Shown here piece after piece: positions 36,560-45,557 of a DNA stretch of 64,000 nucleotides (positions are counted from its first letter, which is position 1; each line of letters begins with the position of its first letter). The DNA lies in the NCBI GenBank assembly GCA_947455725.1, contig CANGPL010000008.1, forward strand, positions 1 through 64,000. Reading direction: 5' to 3'. The DNA is from Hyphomicrobiales bacterium. GTDB lineage: Bacteria; Pseudomonadota; Alphaproteobacteria; Rhizobiales; Beijerinckiaceae. The position numbers and the translations under genes were made by a program. The notes beneath the pieces were generated by a model that saw only the letters and a list, made by a program, of their open reading frames with translations, did not search any database and was not told the DNA's origin.

Positions 36560-37696
36560 ATGACTTCAAATTCAAAAAACACGACTGACGCGACGGTTAG
36601 CGTCTGGGATCTTGGCGTCCGCGTTTTTCATTGGAGTCTTTTGATTGCCGTCTTTGTTGCCGCGTTGACCGGGTTTTTTGGCTCACCCGACTCTCTCGGG
36701 ATACATTTAGCAGCCGGTGTCACAATAAGTTTTTTAGTCCTTTTTCGCGTCATTTGGGGCTTTTCGGGATCAACTTACGCCCGCTTTCGTTCGTTTTTGT
36801 TTGCTCCTGACGCTGCAATTAAAAGAATTAAGGATATGATGGCCCATCGCCATGTGCGCTATCTTGGCCATAACCCGCTCGGCGCTTGGATGATTTTTGC
36901 GCTTCTTGTTACGCTGTTGCTCATCGTTTCAACTGGCGCGGTCGTTTTAGGTGGGGTTTTCAAACAGGGGCCTTTGGCCTTCACGACCAGTTTTGCGACC
37001 GGGCGGTTAGTTCAGGAAATTCATCAAATCTTCGCCTTTGGCCTTTTAGGCCTTATCAGTTTGCATATGGCAGGGGTTGTTTACGAAACCATTATTGGCA
37101 AAGAAACGCTTATATCCGCCATGATAACGGGTAAAAAGCCAAATATATCAGATGTTTCTCAACCACGTGCTGTCCGGGCTAAACCTCTTGTTGCCTTGGT
37201 GACATTTGTGGCTTTTGGGCTAGGCGGAACATTTGGCGTTGCGAGTTTTGCTGCTCGTCCTGCGCTCGGTGTGCCAGTTGCTGCACTCGATCCGCTTTAC
37301 GCCAAAGAGTGTGGCGCGTGTCATTTCGCGTACCATCCCAGCATGGGGACGGCGACCCTGTGGGATGGCATTTTAAGTCATCTTGATCAGCATTTCGGCG
37401 AAGATGCGAGCCTTTCTGAGCCTATCCGTGCCCAATTGGCGGCCTATCTTAAGGAAAACTCGTCGGAGCATTGGGATACGCGTGTTGCTCATGTCTTAGC
37501 GACCGCTAACCCGAAAGAGCCGCTTCGATTTACGGCGACGCGGTTTTGGACGCGGATGCATCGTGAGATTCCGGATAAGGTATTTGCCTCTAAAGCGGTG
37601 GGCTTTAAGGGGGCGTGCAATGCCTGCCATAGTGACGCAAAAACCGGGCTGTTTGCTCCACAAAACCTTGAAATTCCAGAGGAAGCACATCTATGA
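36560..37696 (+). CDS. Cytochrome b561-type protein fused to a diheme cytochrome c (DHC) domain
   Basis: 378 residues. Residues 1-180 form a four-helix cytochrome b with candidate haem ligands His24, His49, His155 and His169. A further membrane helix lies at about 210-230. Residues 240-378 are a periplasmic DHC domain with haem motifs CGACH (251-255) and CNACH (353-357). In Rhodobacter the separate genes for a cytochrome b, DHC and SHP form one operon; here b and DHC are fused. It likely carries electrons from the quinone pool to SHP. The stop overlaps the next start (ATGA). Confidence 0.87.
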   Translation: MTSNSKNTTDATVSVWDLGVRVFHWSLLIAVFVAALTGFFGSPDSLGIHLAAGVTISFLVLFRVIWGFSGSTYARFRSFLFAPDAAIKRIKDMMAHRHVRYLGHNPLGAWMIFALLVTLLLIVSTGAVVLGGVFKQGPLAFTTSFATGRLVQEIHQIFAFGLLGLISLHMAGVVYETIIGKETLISAMITGKKPNISDVSQPRAVRAKPLVALVTFVAFGLGGTFGVASFAARPALGVPVAALDPLYAKECGACHFAYHPSMGTATLWDGILSHLDQHFGEDASLSEPIRAQLAAYLKENSSEHWDTRVAHVLATANPKEPLRFTATRFWTRMHREIPDKVFASKAVGFKGACNACHSDAKTGLFAPQNLEIPEEAHL

Positions 37697-38106
37697 AAAA
37701 TCGTCTTTTTGTAACCTTTGCGCTTGTCGCGTTGATGCCCATGATTGCTTATGCGGGGGCGGCGCAAAAGCCGATTATTGATAGTTATTTAGCGGCAGCA
37801 AAGGCAGAAAATGCAGCCTTTTCAGGCTTTTCGGCCGAGCGCGGTAAGACCTTTTTTCTAGCGAAACATGACGCTTCGGCGGATACGCCTTCTTGCACGA
37901 CCTGCCATACGGCGGACCCTACAAAGGCTGGACAGAGTAGGGCTGGTAAGGAGATTGCTCCGATGGCGGTTTCAAAGACCCCTGACCGTTTTACCGATGC
38001 CGAGAAGGTTGAAAAATGGTTCACTCGGAATTGTCAGAGTGTCTTGGGCAGGGCTTGCACGGCGCAGGAAAAGGGTGATTTTATCACTTTTATGTCGAGC
38101 CTTTAA
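37693..38106 (+). CDS. shp: SHP-like monoheme cytochrome c (DUF1924)
   Basis: 137 residues with a signal peptide (residues 1-21). The single haem motif CTTCH is at 68-72. Near the C-terminus, Asn113 stands next to Cys114, with Cys122 eight residues on (RNCQSVLGRAC). This fits the unusual Asn haem ligand and nearby disulfide reported for sphaeroides haem protein, a high-spin cytochrome that binds oxygen, NO and other small ligands. The periplasmic role is unsettled in the literature. It starts inside the last codon of the cytochrome b gene and is followed by a DHC gene. Confidence 0.85.
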   Translation: MKNRLFVTFALVALMPMIAYAGAAQKPIIDSYLAAAKAENAAFSGFSAERGKTFFLAKHDASADTPSCTTCHTADPTKAGQSRAGKEIAPMAVSKTPDRFTDAEKVEKWFTRNCQSVLGRACTAQEKGDFITFMSSL

Positions 38107-38128
38107 CTCATTGATTAAACAGGATTTT

Positions 38129-38611
38129 ATGATGAATAAACGCGTTTCAATCGGTGCTTTTTCCGCCCTTATTTTAGGCCTTTCTTTGGCACTGGTTGGA
38201 ACCGGGAATTCGGCTTTGCCGCAGGTTGAGCCCGCTTATGTTAAGGAATGTGGGGCGTGTCATATCCCTTACCCGGCGCAATATTTGCCAAAGCGCTCGT
38301 GGGAGCGGATTTTGGGCTCTTTGGACAAGCATTTTGGCGAAAATGCCACGCTTTCACCCAAAGCGCTGACGCCGATCAAGACCTATCTCGATTCTCACGC
38401 GGCGGATTCGGCGGCCGGAAATCCGCGCATTATGCGTGACGTTGGAGTGAATATAATGCCACTTCGGATAGTAGAAATGCCCTTTTGGATACATATCCAT
38501 CGCAAACAGATAGATCGACATGCATTCGATAATCCAAAGATAAAGAACGCCGGCAATTGCGGCGCGTGCCACCGGGGTGCGGCAAATGGTAAGTTTGGTG
38601 ACGACGATTAG
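38129..38611 (+). CDS. dhc: Diheme cytochrome c (DHC)
   Basis: 160 residues with a signal peptide of about 29 residues. Two haem motifs, CGACH at 41-45 and 144-148, match DHC, the electron donor of SHP. The protein is collinear with the C-terminal domain of the cytochrome b gene two positions upstream (KECGACH, LD-HFGE-A-LS, FW...H, C-ACH), so the operon holds two copies of the domain. Tandem ATGs at 38129 and 38132 follow AGGA; the second has slightly better spacing. The open frame upstream to 37868 overlaps shp and is not real. Confidence 0.87.
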   Translation: MMNKRVSIGAFSALILGLSLALVGTGNSALPQVEPAYVKECGACHIPYPAQYLPKRSWERILGSLDKHFGENATLSPKALTPIKTYLDSHAADSAAGNPRIMRDVGVNIMPLRIVEMPFWIHIHRKQIDRHAFDNPKIKNAGNCGACHRGAANGKFGDDD

Positions 38612-38715
38612 AGAATGCTGCAATATACCGATTGACCATTCCTCAAGGTGAAGAGTAGCCTCTCGTTGACGTCGGCTCCGCAGAATGGGCCGGTCATACA
38701 ACTGGAGGAAATCAG

Positions 38716-39744
38716 ATGAGCGATATTACACGCACAAGTCGTCGTGACCTTTTGAAGCTGGCGGCCATCGGCGCTGCTGGTGCTGCCCTGCCGATGCCCT
38801 TCATCACCCGCGCCCGCGCCGATAACAAGCGCATCGCGATGGTCGTGAAGAACCTCGGTAACTCTTATTTTGACGCTTGCGCCAATGGTGCAAAACAGGC
38901 GGCGAGTGAAGTCGGTGGTTTTGAAATCATCTATACCGCACCAACCAAGGCAACCGCTGAAGACCAGATCGCGATTATCGATTCTCTCATTGCGCAGAAG
39001 GTCGACGGTATTATCGTTTCGGCCAATGATGCGAATGCCCTTGTGCCGGTCGGCAAGAAGGCCGCATCGCGCGGCATCAAGGTCATCTCGTTTGACTCGG
39101 CTATCGCGAAAGATGGTCGCATCATGCATCTGAACGCTTCCTCGACGCCTTTGATTGGCGCCAAGCAAGTGCAGATGATTGCCAAGACGCTGAAGGGCGA
39201 AGGAGAAGTTGCTATTCTCTCTGCTGCTTCCACCATGACGAACCAGAACTCCTGGATCGCCGCCATGAAGGAAGAATGGAAGAAGCCAGAATACGCCAAG
39301 ATGCCTTTGGTCGCGACCGTTTATGGCGATGACCAAGACGATAAATCCTATCGCGAAATGCAGGCTCTCGTGAAAGCACATCCGAATTTGAAGGGTGTTA
39401 TTTCACCAACCACGATTGGTATTCGCTCAGGCGCTAAAGCGATTATCGATGGCGGCTTGATTGGTAAGGTTTACATTACCGGCCTTGGCCTTCCTTCTGA
39501 AATGAAGGACGCCGTGTTGAAGGGTGCTTGCGATAGTTTCGCGATCTGGAATCCGGTTGAGTATGGTTATTCGTCAACGCAAATCATGATCAATATCTTG
39601 AATGGCGCCGATGCAAGCGCTGGCAAGACGGTCAAGATGGGCAAGAAGGGCGAAACGAAGATTGGTGACGATGGCGAAGCCGCAATGGGCGAGCCTTTCG
39701 AGTTCAACAAGTCGAACGTCGAAGAATTCGCGAAAATTTTCTGA
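38716..39744 (+). CDS. Sugar ABC transporter periplasmic binding protein (RbsB/RhaS-like)
   Basis: 342 residues. A Tat-type signal (TSRRDLLKLAAIGAAGAALP...TRARA) precedes a class I periplasmic-binding fold: RIAMVVKNLGNSYFDACANGAKQAA, IDSLIAQKVDGIIVSANDANALVP, and ISPTTIGIRSGAKAI. This is the CUT2 type that binds monosaccharides. GGAGG lies 7 bases before the ATG. It leads a run of ATPase, two permeases and a rhamnose mutarotase, so L-rhamnose or another deoxy- or aldohexose is a plausible ligand. A 104-base gap separates it from dhc. Confidence 0.9.
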   Translation: MSDITRTSRRDLLKLAAIGAAGAALPMPFITRARADNKRIAMVVKNLGNSYFDACANGAKQAASEVGGFEIIYTAPTKATAEDQIAIIDSLIAQKVDGIIVSANDANALVPVGKKAASRGIKVISFDSAIAKDGRIMHLNASSTPLIGAKQVQMIAKTLKGEGEVAILSAASTMTNQNSWIAAMKEEWKKPEYAKMPLVATVYGDDQDDKSYREMQALVKAHPNLKGVISPTTIGIRSGAKAIIDGGLIGKVYITGLGLPSEMKDAVLKGACDSFAIWNPVEYGYSSTQIMINILNGADASAGKTVKMGKKGETKIGDDGEAAMGEPFEFNKSNVEEFAKIF

Positions 39745-39810
39745 TCACGATCGTTCTTGAAAAATGTAAGCCATTCGGCGGGGCTTAGGTCCCGCCGAGT
39801 GTGCCTTTAA

Positions 39811-41361
39811 ATGACCCTTGAAGAATTGGCTGCTGTGACCACGTCTCAACCCGTCCTTTCTCTTTCGCATGTTTCGAAAAGCTTTCCGGGCGTGCGTGCT
39901 TTGCATGATGTTTCATTTGCGCTCTACCCGGGGCAAGTGACGGCTTTGATCGGCGAAAACGGTGCCGGCAAATCAACCATCGTCAAAATTCTAACTGGCA
40001 TTTACGTGCCCGATGAAGGCCACATCAATGTCGGCGGAAAGGTTCAGCATTTTTCATCGCCGCGCGATTCATGGGCTGCAGGCATTGCCGCTATTCATCA
40101 AGAAACCGTGATGTTTGATGAATTAAGCGTCGCTGAAAATATTTTCATGGGCCATATGCCCGGCGGACGTTTGATTGATTGGCGTGAGACCAAATCGCGC
40201 GCGCGCGAATTACTCGCTCGAATTGAAGCCGATTTTGATGCTGATGCGCCGCTTAAGACGCTATCGGTTGCGCAAAAACATATGGTCGAGATTACGCGTG
40301 CTTTGAGCCATGATGCCTCTGTTATCATTATGGATGAGCCAACGGCGGCTTTGTCGCGCCACGAGATTGACGAGCTGTTTCGGATTGTTGCGCAACTAAA
40401 AGCGGAAGGCCGATCGATTATTTTCATCTCGCATAAATTCGATGAAATTTTTAGGCTCTCGGATCGCTGGGTTTGCTTGCGCGATGGCGAAAAAGTTGGC
40501 GAAGGAATGACGAGCGATGTGTCCGAGCCGGACCTTGTAAGGCTGATGGTTGGGCGACCGATTGATCAAGTCTTTCCGAAGCGGGATATTCCAATCGGTG
40601 ACACGATATTGGAAGTGAAAGGCCTGACCAATGCCACCGAATTTGCCGATATCTCCTTCACGCTCCGCAAGGGTGAAATTTTAGGCCTCTACGGACTTGT
40701 TGGGGCCGGCCGATCAGAAGTGATGCAATGCGTATTCGGCATGAGCCAGGCCACACGCGGTACGGTTATGATGGAAGGTAAAGCGCTTACTATTCACGAG
40801 CCGATTGACGCTATTCGTGCAGGCATTTCTTACGTGCCCGAAGACCGTCAAGATCAGGGCGCTTTCTTGCCGCTTGGCATTCGCGAAAACATCACAATGG
40901 CTTCGCTCGCGGGCCATGTAAAAAGCTTTTTATTATCCGGTGCATCCGAACGCACGGCGACGCATGCTTTAGGCGGCAGGCTTTCGGTGAAAGCCGCGCA
41001 TTGGGAGCAAGTTTTGGGTGAACTTTCAGGCGGTAATCAGCAAAAGGTTGTGATTGCCAAATGGCTCGCCACCAAGCCCAAAATAATCATTCTCGATGAG
41101 CCAACCAAAGGCATTGATGTGGGCTCAAAAGCAGCGGTGCATGATTTTATCGGTGAGCTCGCCGAAGAAGGCCTAGCCGTTATTTTGGTAAGCTCTGAAT
41201 TGCCGGAAATTATGGGTCTCTCGGACCGGGTGATTGTGATGCATGAAGGCCGTATCGCCGCGCAATTTGAGCGGGGTAAGGGAACAGGTGCTGCTGCGTG
41301 GAGCGCGGAAGCCATTGTGGCGGCTGCTACAGGCGGGCCTCTTCAGGAGCATGCGGCATGA
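39811..41361 (+). CDS. CUT2 sugar ABC transporter, double ATPase subunit
   Basis: 516 residues made of two ABC cassettes. The first has Walker A GENGAGKST at 48-56, Walker B VIIMDEPTAALS and a signature region (LKTLSVAQKHMVEITRALS). The second has the degenerate P-loop LVGAGRSEV, which is normal for RbsA-like proteins, and an intact LSGGNQQKVVIAKWL. It drives import by the two following permeases. The ATG at 39811 has only a weak ribosome site. The stop overlaps the next start (ATGA). Confidence 0.93.
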   Translation: MTLEELAAVTTSQPVLSLSHVSKSFPGVRALHDVSFALYPGQVTALIGENGAGKSTIVKILTGIYVPDEGHINVGGKVQHFSSPRDSWAAGIAAIHQETVMFDELSVAENIFMGHMPGGRLIDWRETKSRARELLARIEADFDADAPLKTLSVAQKHMVEITRALSHDASVIIMDEPTAALSRHEIDELFRIVAQLKAEGRSIIFISHKFDEIFRLSDRWVCLRDGEKVGEGMTSDVSEPDLVRLMVGRPIDQVFPKRDIPIGDTILEVKGLTNATEFADISFTLRKGEILGLYGLVGAGRSEVMQCVFGMSQATRGTVMMEGKALTIHEPIDAIRAGISYVPEDRQDQGAFLPLGIRENITMASLAGHVKSFLLSGASERTATHALGGRLSVKAAHWEQVLGELSGGNQQKVVIAKWLATKPKIIILDEPTKGIDVGSKAAVHDFIGELAEEGLAVILVSSELPEIMGLSDRVIVMHEGRIAAQFERGKGTGAAAWSAEAIVAAATGGPLQEHAA

Positions 41362-42353
41362 GCCTCCTCTTACGCTATCGCGAGGCTATTTTGGCGCTCA
41401 TCATCGCTTTGATGGTGTTGGGGATTAGTCTTTACGCGCCGCCTTTCGGAACACTCTCCAATGGTGTTGGCGTTCTGAATGATACGGCGTTTTTGTTTAT
41501 GATGGCTTTGGCGCAGATGATTGTGATTCTGACGCGGGGTATTGATTTATCGGTTGCCGCCAATCTTGCTTTAACCGGCATGTTGACGGGCATGTTCAAC
41601 ATGGTGTTTCCCGATTTGCCTGCCCTTATCTATGTGGCTTTGGCTTTGGTGGTTGGCGGTGGCTTAGGCCTGATTAATGGTTCCTTGATTGCTTTTTTAC
41701 GCATTCCACCGATTGTTGTTACCCTCGGAACCTTGGCGATTTTCCGGGGTACGATTGTGGTTGTTGACGGTGGCTCGCAAGTCAATACGTCTGATATGAG
41801 CTCTACCTTTGCGGGCTTTCCTAAACTTGAACTCTTTGGCCTATCGAGTGTGTTTTGGATTGCAGCTATTGTGGCGGTTCTCGCATGGTTCTTTCTGGGC
41901 CAAACGCGTTCTGGCCGTGGGCTTTATGCGGTGGGCGGTAATCCAGTAGCGGCGCGTTATTGCGGCATTAGCCTGCCTTTCCAGCAAATGCTCGCCTATG
42001 GCATTTCGGGTGCCGTTGCAGGCATGAGTGGCTATTTGTGGGTGGCGCGCTATGGCGTGGCCTATGTGGAGATTGCATCGGGCTATGAGCTGACGGTAAT
42101 TGCGGCTTGCGTGATTGGCGGCGTATCGATTGGTGGCGGCGTGGGTACGGTTGCAGGAACATTATTAGGCGCTTTGTTTATCGGCGTTATTGTGAATGCG
42201 CTGCCAGTGATGCAGGTCTCGCCCTTTTGGCAAATGGCGATTTCGGGTGCGGTTATTCTTGCCGCCGTGATTATCAATGCTCGCGCCGAAGGGCGTGCTT
42301 TAAAGCTTATTTTGCCTGAAGCGCGGCGCGCTGCCGCGCAAGCCAAGCGTTGA
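41358..42353 (+). CDS. CUT2 sugar ABC transporter permease 1
   Basis: 331 residues with about ten membrane helices. Family motifs are TRGIDLSVAANLALTGML, the glycine-rich INGSLIAFLRIPPIVVTLGTLAIFRG and YAVGGNPVAARYCGI, with a final VIGGVSIGGGVGTVAGTLLGALF. The start at 41358 overlaps the ATPase stop by 4 bases; the longer frame from 41298 lies inside the ATPase. It forms the channel with the next permease, as in RhaP/RhaQ pairs. Confidence 0.92.
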   Translation: MSLLLRYREAILALIIALMVLGISLYAPPFGTLSNGVGVLNDTAFLFMMALAQMIVILTRGIDLSVAANLALTGMLTGMFNMVFPDLPALIYVALALVVGGGLGLINGSLIAFLRIPPIVVTLGTLAIFRGTIVVVDGGSQVNTSDMSSTFAGFPKLELFGLSSVFWIAAIVAVLAWFFLGQTRSGRGLYAVGGNPVAARYCGISLPFQQMLAYGISGAVAGMSGYLWVARYGVAYVEIASGYELTVIAACVIGGVSIGGGVGTVAGTLLGALFIGVIVNALPVMQVSPFWQMAISGAVILAAVIINARAEGRALKLILPEARRAAAQAKR

Positions 42354-42363
42354 GGGGGCGGCG

Positions 42364-43380
42364 ATGAGTGATCCTTCCATTCAAGCGACCGCTTCGCGTT
42401 ATACGGTAGCCGACCGCGCGCCTCGCAAAGTGTCCACCGTCTTGCTGCGTTGGGAAAGCATTTTGGTGATGATGCTGGCGGCTGTCATTATCGGCAATAC
42501 GCTTAAATCGCCCTATTTTCTTGATCCGTTTAATCTCGCCGATGCGACCTATAATTTTTCTGAAAAGGCTATCATGGCGCTGATTATGGCGCTTTTGATT
42601 CTGGTGCGTGAAATTGATCTATCGGTTGCAGCCATTGTAGCACTCTCATCGCTTGCGATTGGCTATATGGGGGTTGCGGGCTATGGGCCTTTTGCTCTGA
42701 TTGTGACAGGGCTTGCGGTTGGTTTGTTGTGCGGTGCGTTTAACGGGTTTCTTGTAACGCGATCGGGTGTTCCCTCCATCGTGATTACGATTGGCACGAT
42801 GTCGCTTTATCGCGGCATTGCGCAGGTGAGCTTAGGCGATCAGGCATTGACGGCTTATCCGCAGCGCTATTTGGATCTCGGCCAAAGCTATCTCTTAGAT
42901 TGGCCGCCAACCCCTTTGTCGTTTTTTCTGTTTCTTGTTTTAGCGGTATGTTTCGCGGTATTTTTGCACAAGACCGCTGCAGGTCGTCAGCTTTTTGCGA
43001 TAGGCGCTAATCCGGTAGCCGCGCGCTTTTCTGGTATTCGGGTTGATCGGATCAGGCTCATTTTATTCACCATTTCTGGCCTGCTCGCGGGGTTGGGTGC
43101 CGTGCTTTTAACCGCGCGTATTGGCGTGATGCGACCCAATATCGCGCTCGGTTGGGAGCTTGATATTATCACCATGGTAATTTTGGGCGGCGTTGCGATT
43201 TCAGGCGGCGTGGGCACGATTGGTGGCGTGGTGCTTGCGGTGTTTGTGCTTGGCCTTGCGACCTTTGGTCTTGCGCTGATGAATGTACCCGGCATCGTGA
43301 TTAATGTGCTCTTGGGTCTGCTGTTGATTATATCCATTGCAGCACCGATTATCATTCGTGGGCAAAGCGGGAGACGATGA
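42364..43380 (+). CDS. CUT2 sugar ABC transporter permease 2
   Basis: 338 residues. It shares the same helix pattern and motifs as the previous gene: VREIDLSVAAIVALSSLAIG, RSGVPSIVITIGTMSLYRG, FAIGANPVAARFSGIRV and ILGGVAISGGVGTIGGVVLAVFV. Two distinct permeases are usual for the rhamnose-type transporters of rhizobia. It begins 10 bases after permease 1 and its TGA overlaps the mutarotase start by one base. Confidence 0.92.
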   Translation: MSDPSIQATASRYTVADRAPRKVSTVLLRWESILVMMLAAVIIGNTLKSPYFLDPFNLADATYNFSEKAIMALIMALLILVREIDLSVAAIVALSSLAIGYMGVAGYGPFALIVTGLAVGLLCGAFNGFLVTRSGVPSIVITIGTMSLYRGIAQVSLGDQALTAYPQRYLDLGQSYLLDWPPTPLSFFLFLVLAVCFAVFLHKTAAGRQLFAIGANPVAARFSGIRVDRIRLILFTISGLLAGLGAVLLTARIGVMRPNIALGWELDIITMVILGGVAISGGVGTIGGVVLAVFVLGLATFGLALMNVPGIVINVLLGLLLIISIAAPIIIRGQSGRR

Positions 43381-43694
43381 TGGAGCGCTATGCCTTCAAA
43401 ATGTTTCTCAATCCCGGGCAGCGCGACGCGTATAAAAAGCGTCATGATGAAATCTGGCCAGAGCTTGCGCATTTGTTGCGCGAGGCTGGTATTCGAAATT
43501 ACTCGATCTTCTTAGACGAAGAAACGCATATTCTCTTTGGCTATCTTGAGCGATCCGATACGCATGGGATGGATCAATTGCCCGACCACCCAGTGATGAG
43601 GCGTTGGTGGGATTATATGAAAGATGTCATGCAAACGGATGCGACGGGTGCGCCGATTGCTATTCGAATAGGCGAAGTTTTTCATCTTGATTAG
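43380..43694 (+). CDS. rhaM: L-rhamnose mutarotase
   Basis: 104 residues, matching RhaM in length and motifs: His22 in KRHDEIWPEL, the IRNYSIFLDEETHILFGYLE strand pair, and RRWWDYMKDVM. It interconverts the anomers of L-rhamnose (and in relatives of other 6-deoxy sugars). A second ATG at 43377 is in frame; GGGAG is spaced 6 bases from the ATG at 43380. Its place directly after the permeases is the best evidence that the transporter carries L-rhamnose or a near relative. Confidence 0.92.
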   Translation: MERYAFKMFLNPGQRDAYKKRHDEIWPELAHLLREAGIRNYSIFLDEETHILFGYLERSDTHGMDQLPDHPVMRRWWDYMKDVMQTDATGAPIAIRIGEVFHLD

Positions 43695-43722
43695 AACAAT
43701 TAAATTGTAGGGAGTGTGTAAC

Positions 43723-44760
43723 ATGGAAATGAGAACGTTTACTACCCGAAATGGTGCTGTATTGCCCTTTTCTGTCGTCGGTTTTGGTACGGCACCGTTA
43801 GGCGATTTGTTTACCAAACTTGATGAAAAGACATCCATCGAGACCGTAGAAGCTGCCTATAAAGGTGGCGTAACAGTTTTTGATACGTCACCCCATTACG
43901 GCAACGGATTGGCGGAGGCTCGCGTCGGGTCGGGGTTACGCCATGCCGATCGCAAAAAGGTGATTGTGTCGACCAAGATTGGACGCGTCATGGACCCTTG
44001 GGCAAAGCCAGCGGCCGCACGATCTGATGTGATCTCGCCAGGTTTTGCCGGTGGCTTTCCTCATGCAGCACGGTTTGACTATTCGCGGGATGGTACGATG
44101 CGTTCGATCGAGCAATCTTTGCTACGCATGGGGCTGGATCATCTTGATATTGTACTCATTCATGACTGCGATATTTGGACCCACGGTGAAGTGGATGCCC
44201 CTATTCGGTTCAAAGAGGCTATGGATGGGGCTTACAAGGCGTTGGATGATTTGCGGTCACAAAGGGTAGTTGGTGCGATTGGCGTCGGTATCAACGAATC
44301 CTCCACAGCGACGAAATTTATTCGCGCGGGTGATTTTGACGTGACAATGCTGGCGGGCCGTTATTCGCTTCTTGTTCAAAATGCGCTGGATGAGTTTTTT
44401 CCGGTCGCTCTGGAAAAGAAAATGGGCATCATGTTGGCCGGTGTCTTTAACTCTGGCATTTTGGCCACGGGTGCTATTCCTAACGCAAAATTTGACTATG
44501 GTAATGCCTCGCCTGAAATTATGGATCGCGTTCGGAAGATCGATGCTGTCTGCAAGTCACATGGCGTTTCAATACGGCAAGCAGCCTTACGTTTTTCAAT
44601 GTCCCATCCCGCCGTTGTTTCGGTTGTGTTGGGTGGCGTGAAGCCAGAAGAAGTTTTATCGAATATTGCGGACGCGGACGTTAGCGTGCCGGTTTCTTTA
44701 TGGTCGGATCTCAAATCGGCAGGCCTCTTGAATGCGGCTGCCCCGACGCCAACGAAGTGA
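43723..44760 (+). CDS. Aldo-keto reductase (D-threo-aldose 1-dehydrogenase-like)
   Basis: 345 residues. The catalytic tetrad is visible as Asp54, Tyr59, Lys85 and His147 in FDTSPHYGNGL, STKIGR and LIHDCD. The wording resembles D-threo-aldose (L-fucose) dehydrogenases and pyridoxal dehydrogenases, which oxidise C1 of a sugar to a lactone with NAD(P)+. It fits an oxidative, non-phosphorylating sugar pathway. GGGAG stands about 8 bases before the ATG at 43723; a GTG at 43714 is less likely. Confidence 0.85.
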   Translation: MEMRTFTTRNGAVLPFSVVGFGTAPLGDLFTKLDEKTSIETVEAAYKGGVTVFDTSPHYGNGLAEARVGSGLRHADRKKVIVSTKIGRVMDPWAKPAAARSDVISPGFAGGFPHAARFDYSRDGTMRSIEQSLLRMGLDHLDIVLIHDCDIWTHGEVDAPIRFKEAMDGAYKALDDLRSQRVVGAIGVGINESSTATKFIRAGDFDVTMLAGRYSLLVQNALDEFFPVALEKKMGIMLAGVFNSGILATGAIPNAKFDYGNASPEIMDRVRKIDAVCKSHGVSIRQAALRFSMSHPAVVSVVLGGVKPEEVLSNIADADVSVPVSLWSDLKSAGLLNAAAPTPTK

Positions 44761-44768
44761 TCCGCTCA

Positions 44769-45548
44769 ATGAACGGCTTTGATCCAGCCAAGGCATTTTC
44801 CTTAACGGGTAAAGTAGCCGCGGTGACGGGTGGCGGAAAGGGTATCGGGCGGGGCGTGGGTATTGGCCTTGCCCGGTCTGGTGCATTTGTTCATATACTT
44901 GATCGTGATCTGGCCGCTGCAGAAGATGCCGTTTCAATGCTTACATGCGAGGGGCATCGTGCGAAGGCGCATCGCGTCGATGTCGGTGATGAGTCGGAGA
45001 TTAATGCGGCGATGTCATCTATCGCCGCAGAAGGCGCGATTGATGTGCTTGTGAACAATGCGGGGCTCGCTATTAGGAAGCCGTCTGTTGACCTCTCCGT
45101 CGCAGATTGGGACGCGGTGCTGAAAGTAAATTTAACAGGCGTGTTTTTATGTGCGCGTGCAGCCGCACGCCATATGATCCCCAATAAGAGCGGTGCGATT
45201 GTTAATCTCGCATCAATCATGGGGCTATCAGGCGGCGGGCTTTATCCGAATATTTCCTATCAGGCGACGAAAGGAGCGGTGGTTAATCTCACCCGCGCTT
45301 TAGCGGTTGAATGGGCACCTTTTGGTGTGCGCGTGAATGCCGTAGCACCGACTTGGGTGCGGACGGATTTTATCAAGCCGCTCACGGATAATCCGGACTT
45401 GCTTGCGCGCATGAATGCGATGACGCCGCTTGGCCGTATCGCCGAGATTGACGAAGTCGTCGGCGGTATAGTCTATCTAGCAAGCCCGGCGGCCGCGATG
45501 GTCACGGGGCATACGCTTGCCATTGATGGCGGTTTTCTAGCCCAGTAG
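44769..45548 (+). CDS. Short-chain dehydrogenase/reductase
   Basis: 259 residues. Classical SDR features: the cofactor site TGGGKGIGRG at 20-29, NNAG at 96-99, and the catalytic set Asn121, Ser149, Tyr164, Lys168 in YQATKG. The Asp at the end of beta strand 2 (ILDRDL) suggests NAD+. In this operon it could act on a sugar acid or 2-keto-3-deoxy acid. The frame is open from 44700; a GTG at 44757 overlapping the previous stop is an alternative start, and no ribosome site decides between them. Confidence 0.87.
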   Translation: MNGFDPAKAFSLTGKVAAVTGGGKGIGRGVGIGLARSGAFVHILDRDLAAAEDAVSMLTCEGHRAKAHRVDVGDESEINAAMSSIAAEGAIDVLVNNAGLAIRKPSVDLSVADWDAVLKVNLTGVFLCARAAARHMIPNKSGAIVNLASIMGLSGGGLYPNISYQATKGAVVNLTRALAVEWAPFGVRVNAVAPTWVRTDFIKPLTDNPDLLARMNAMTPLGRIAEIDEVVGGIVYLASPAAAMVTGHTLAIDGGFLAQ

Positions 45549-45557
45549 AGTAGGTTC

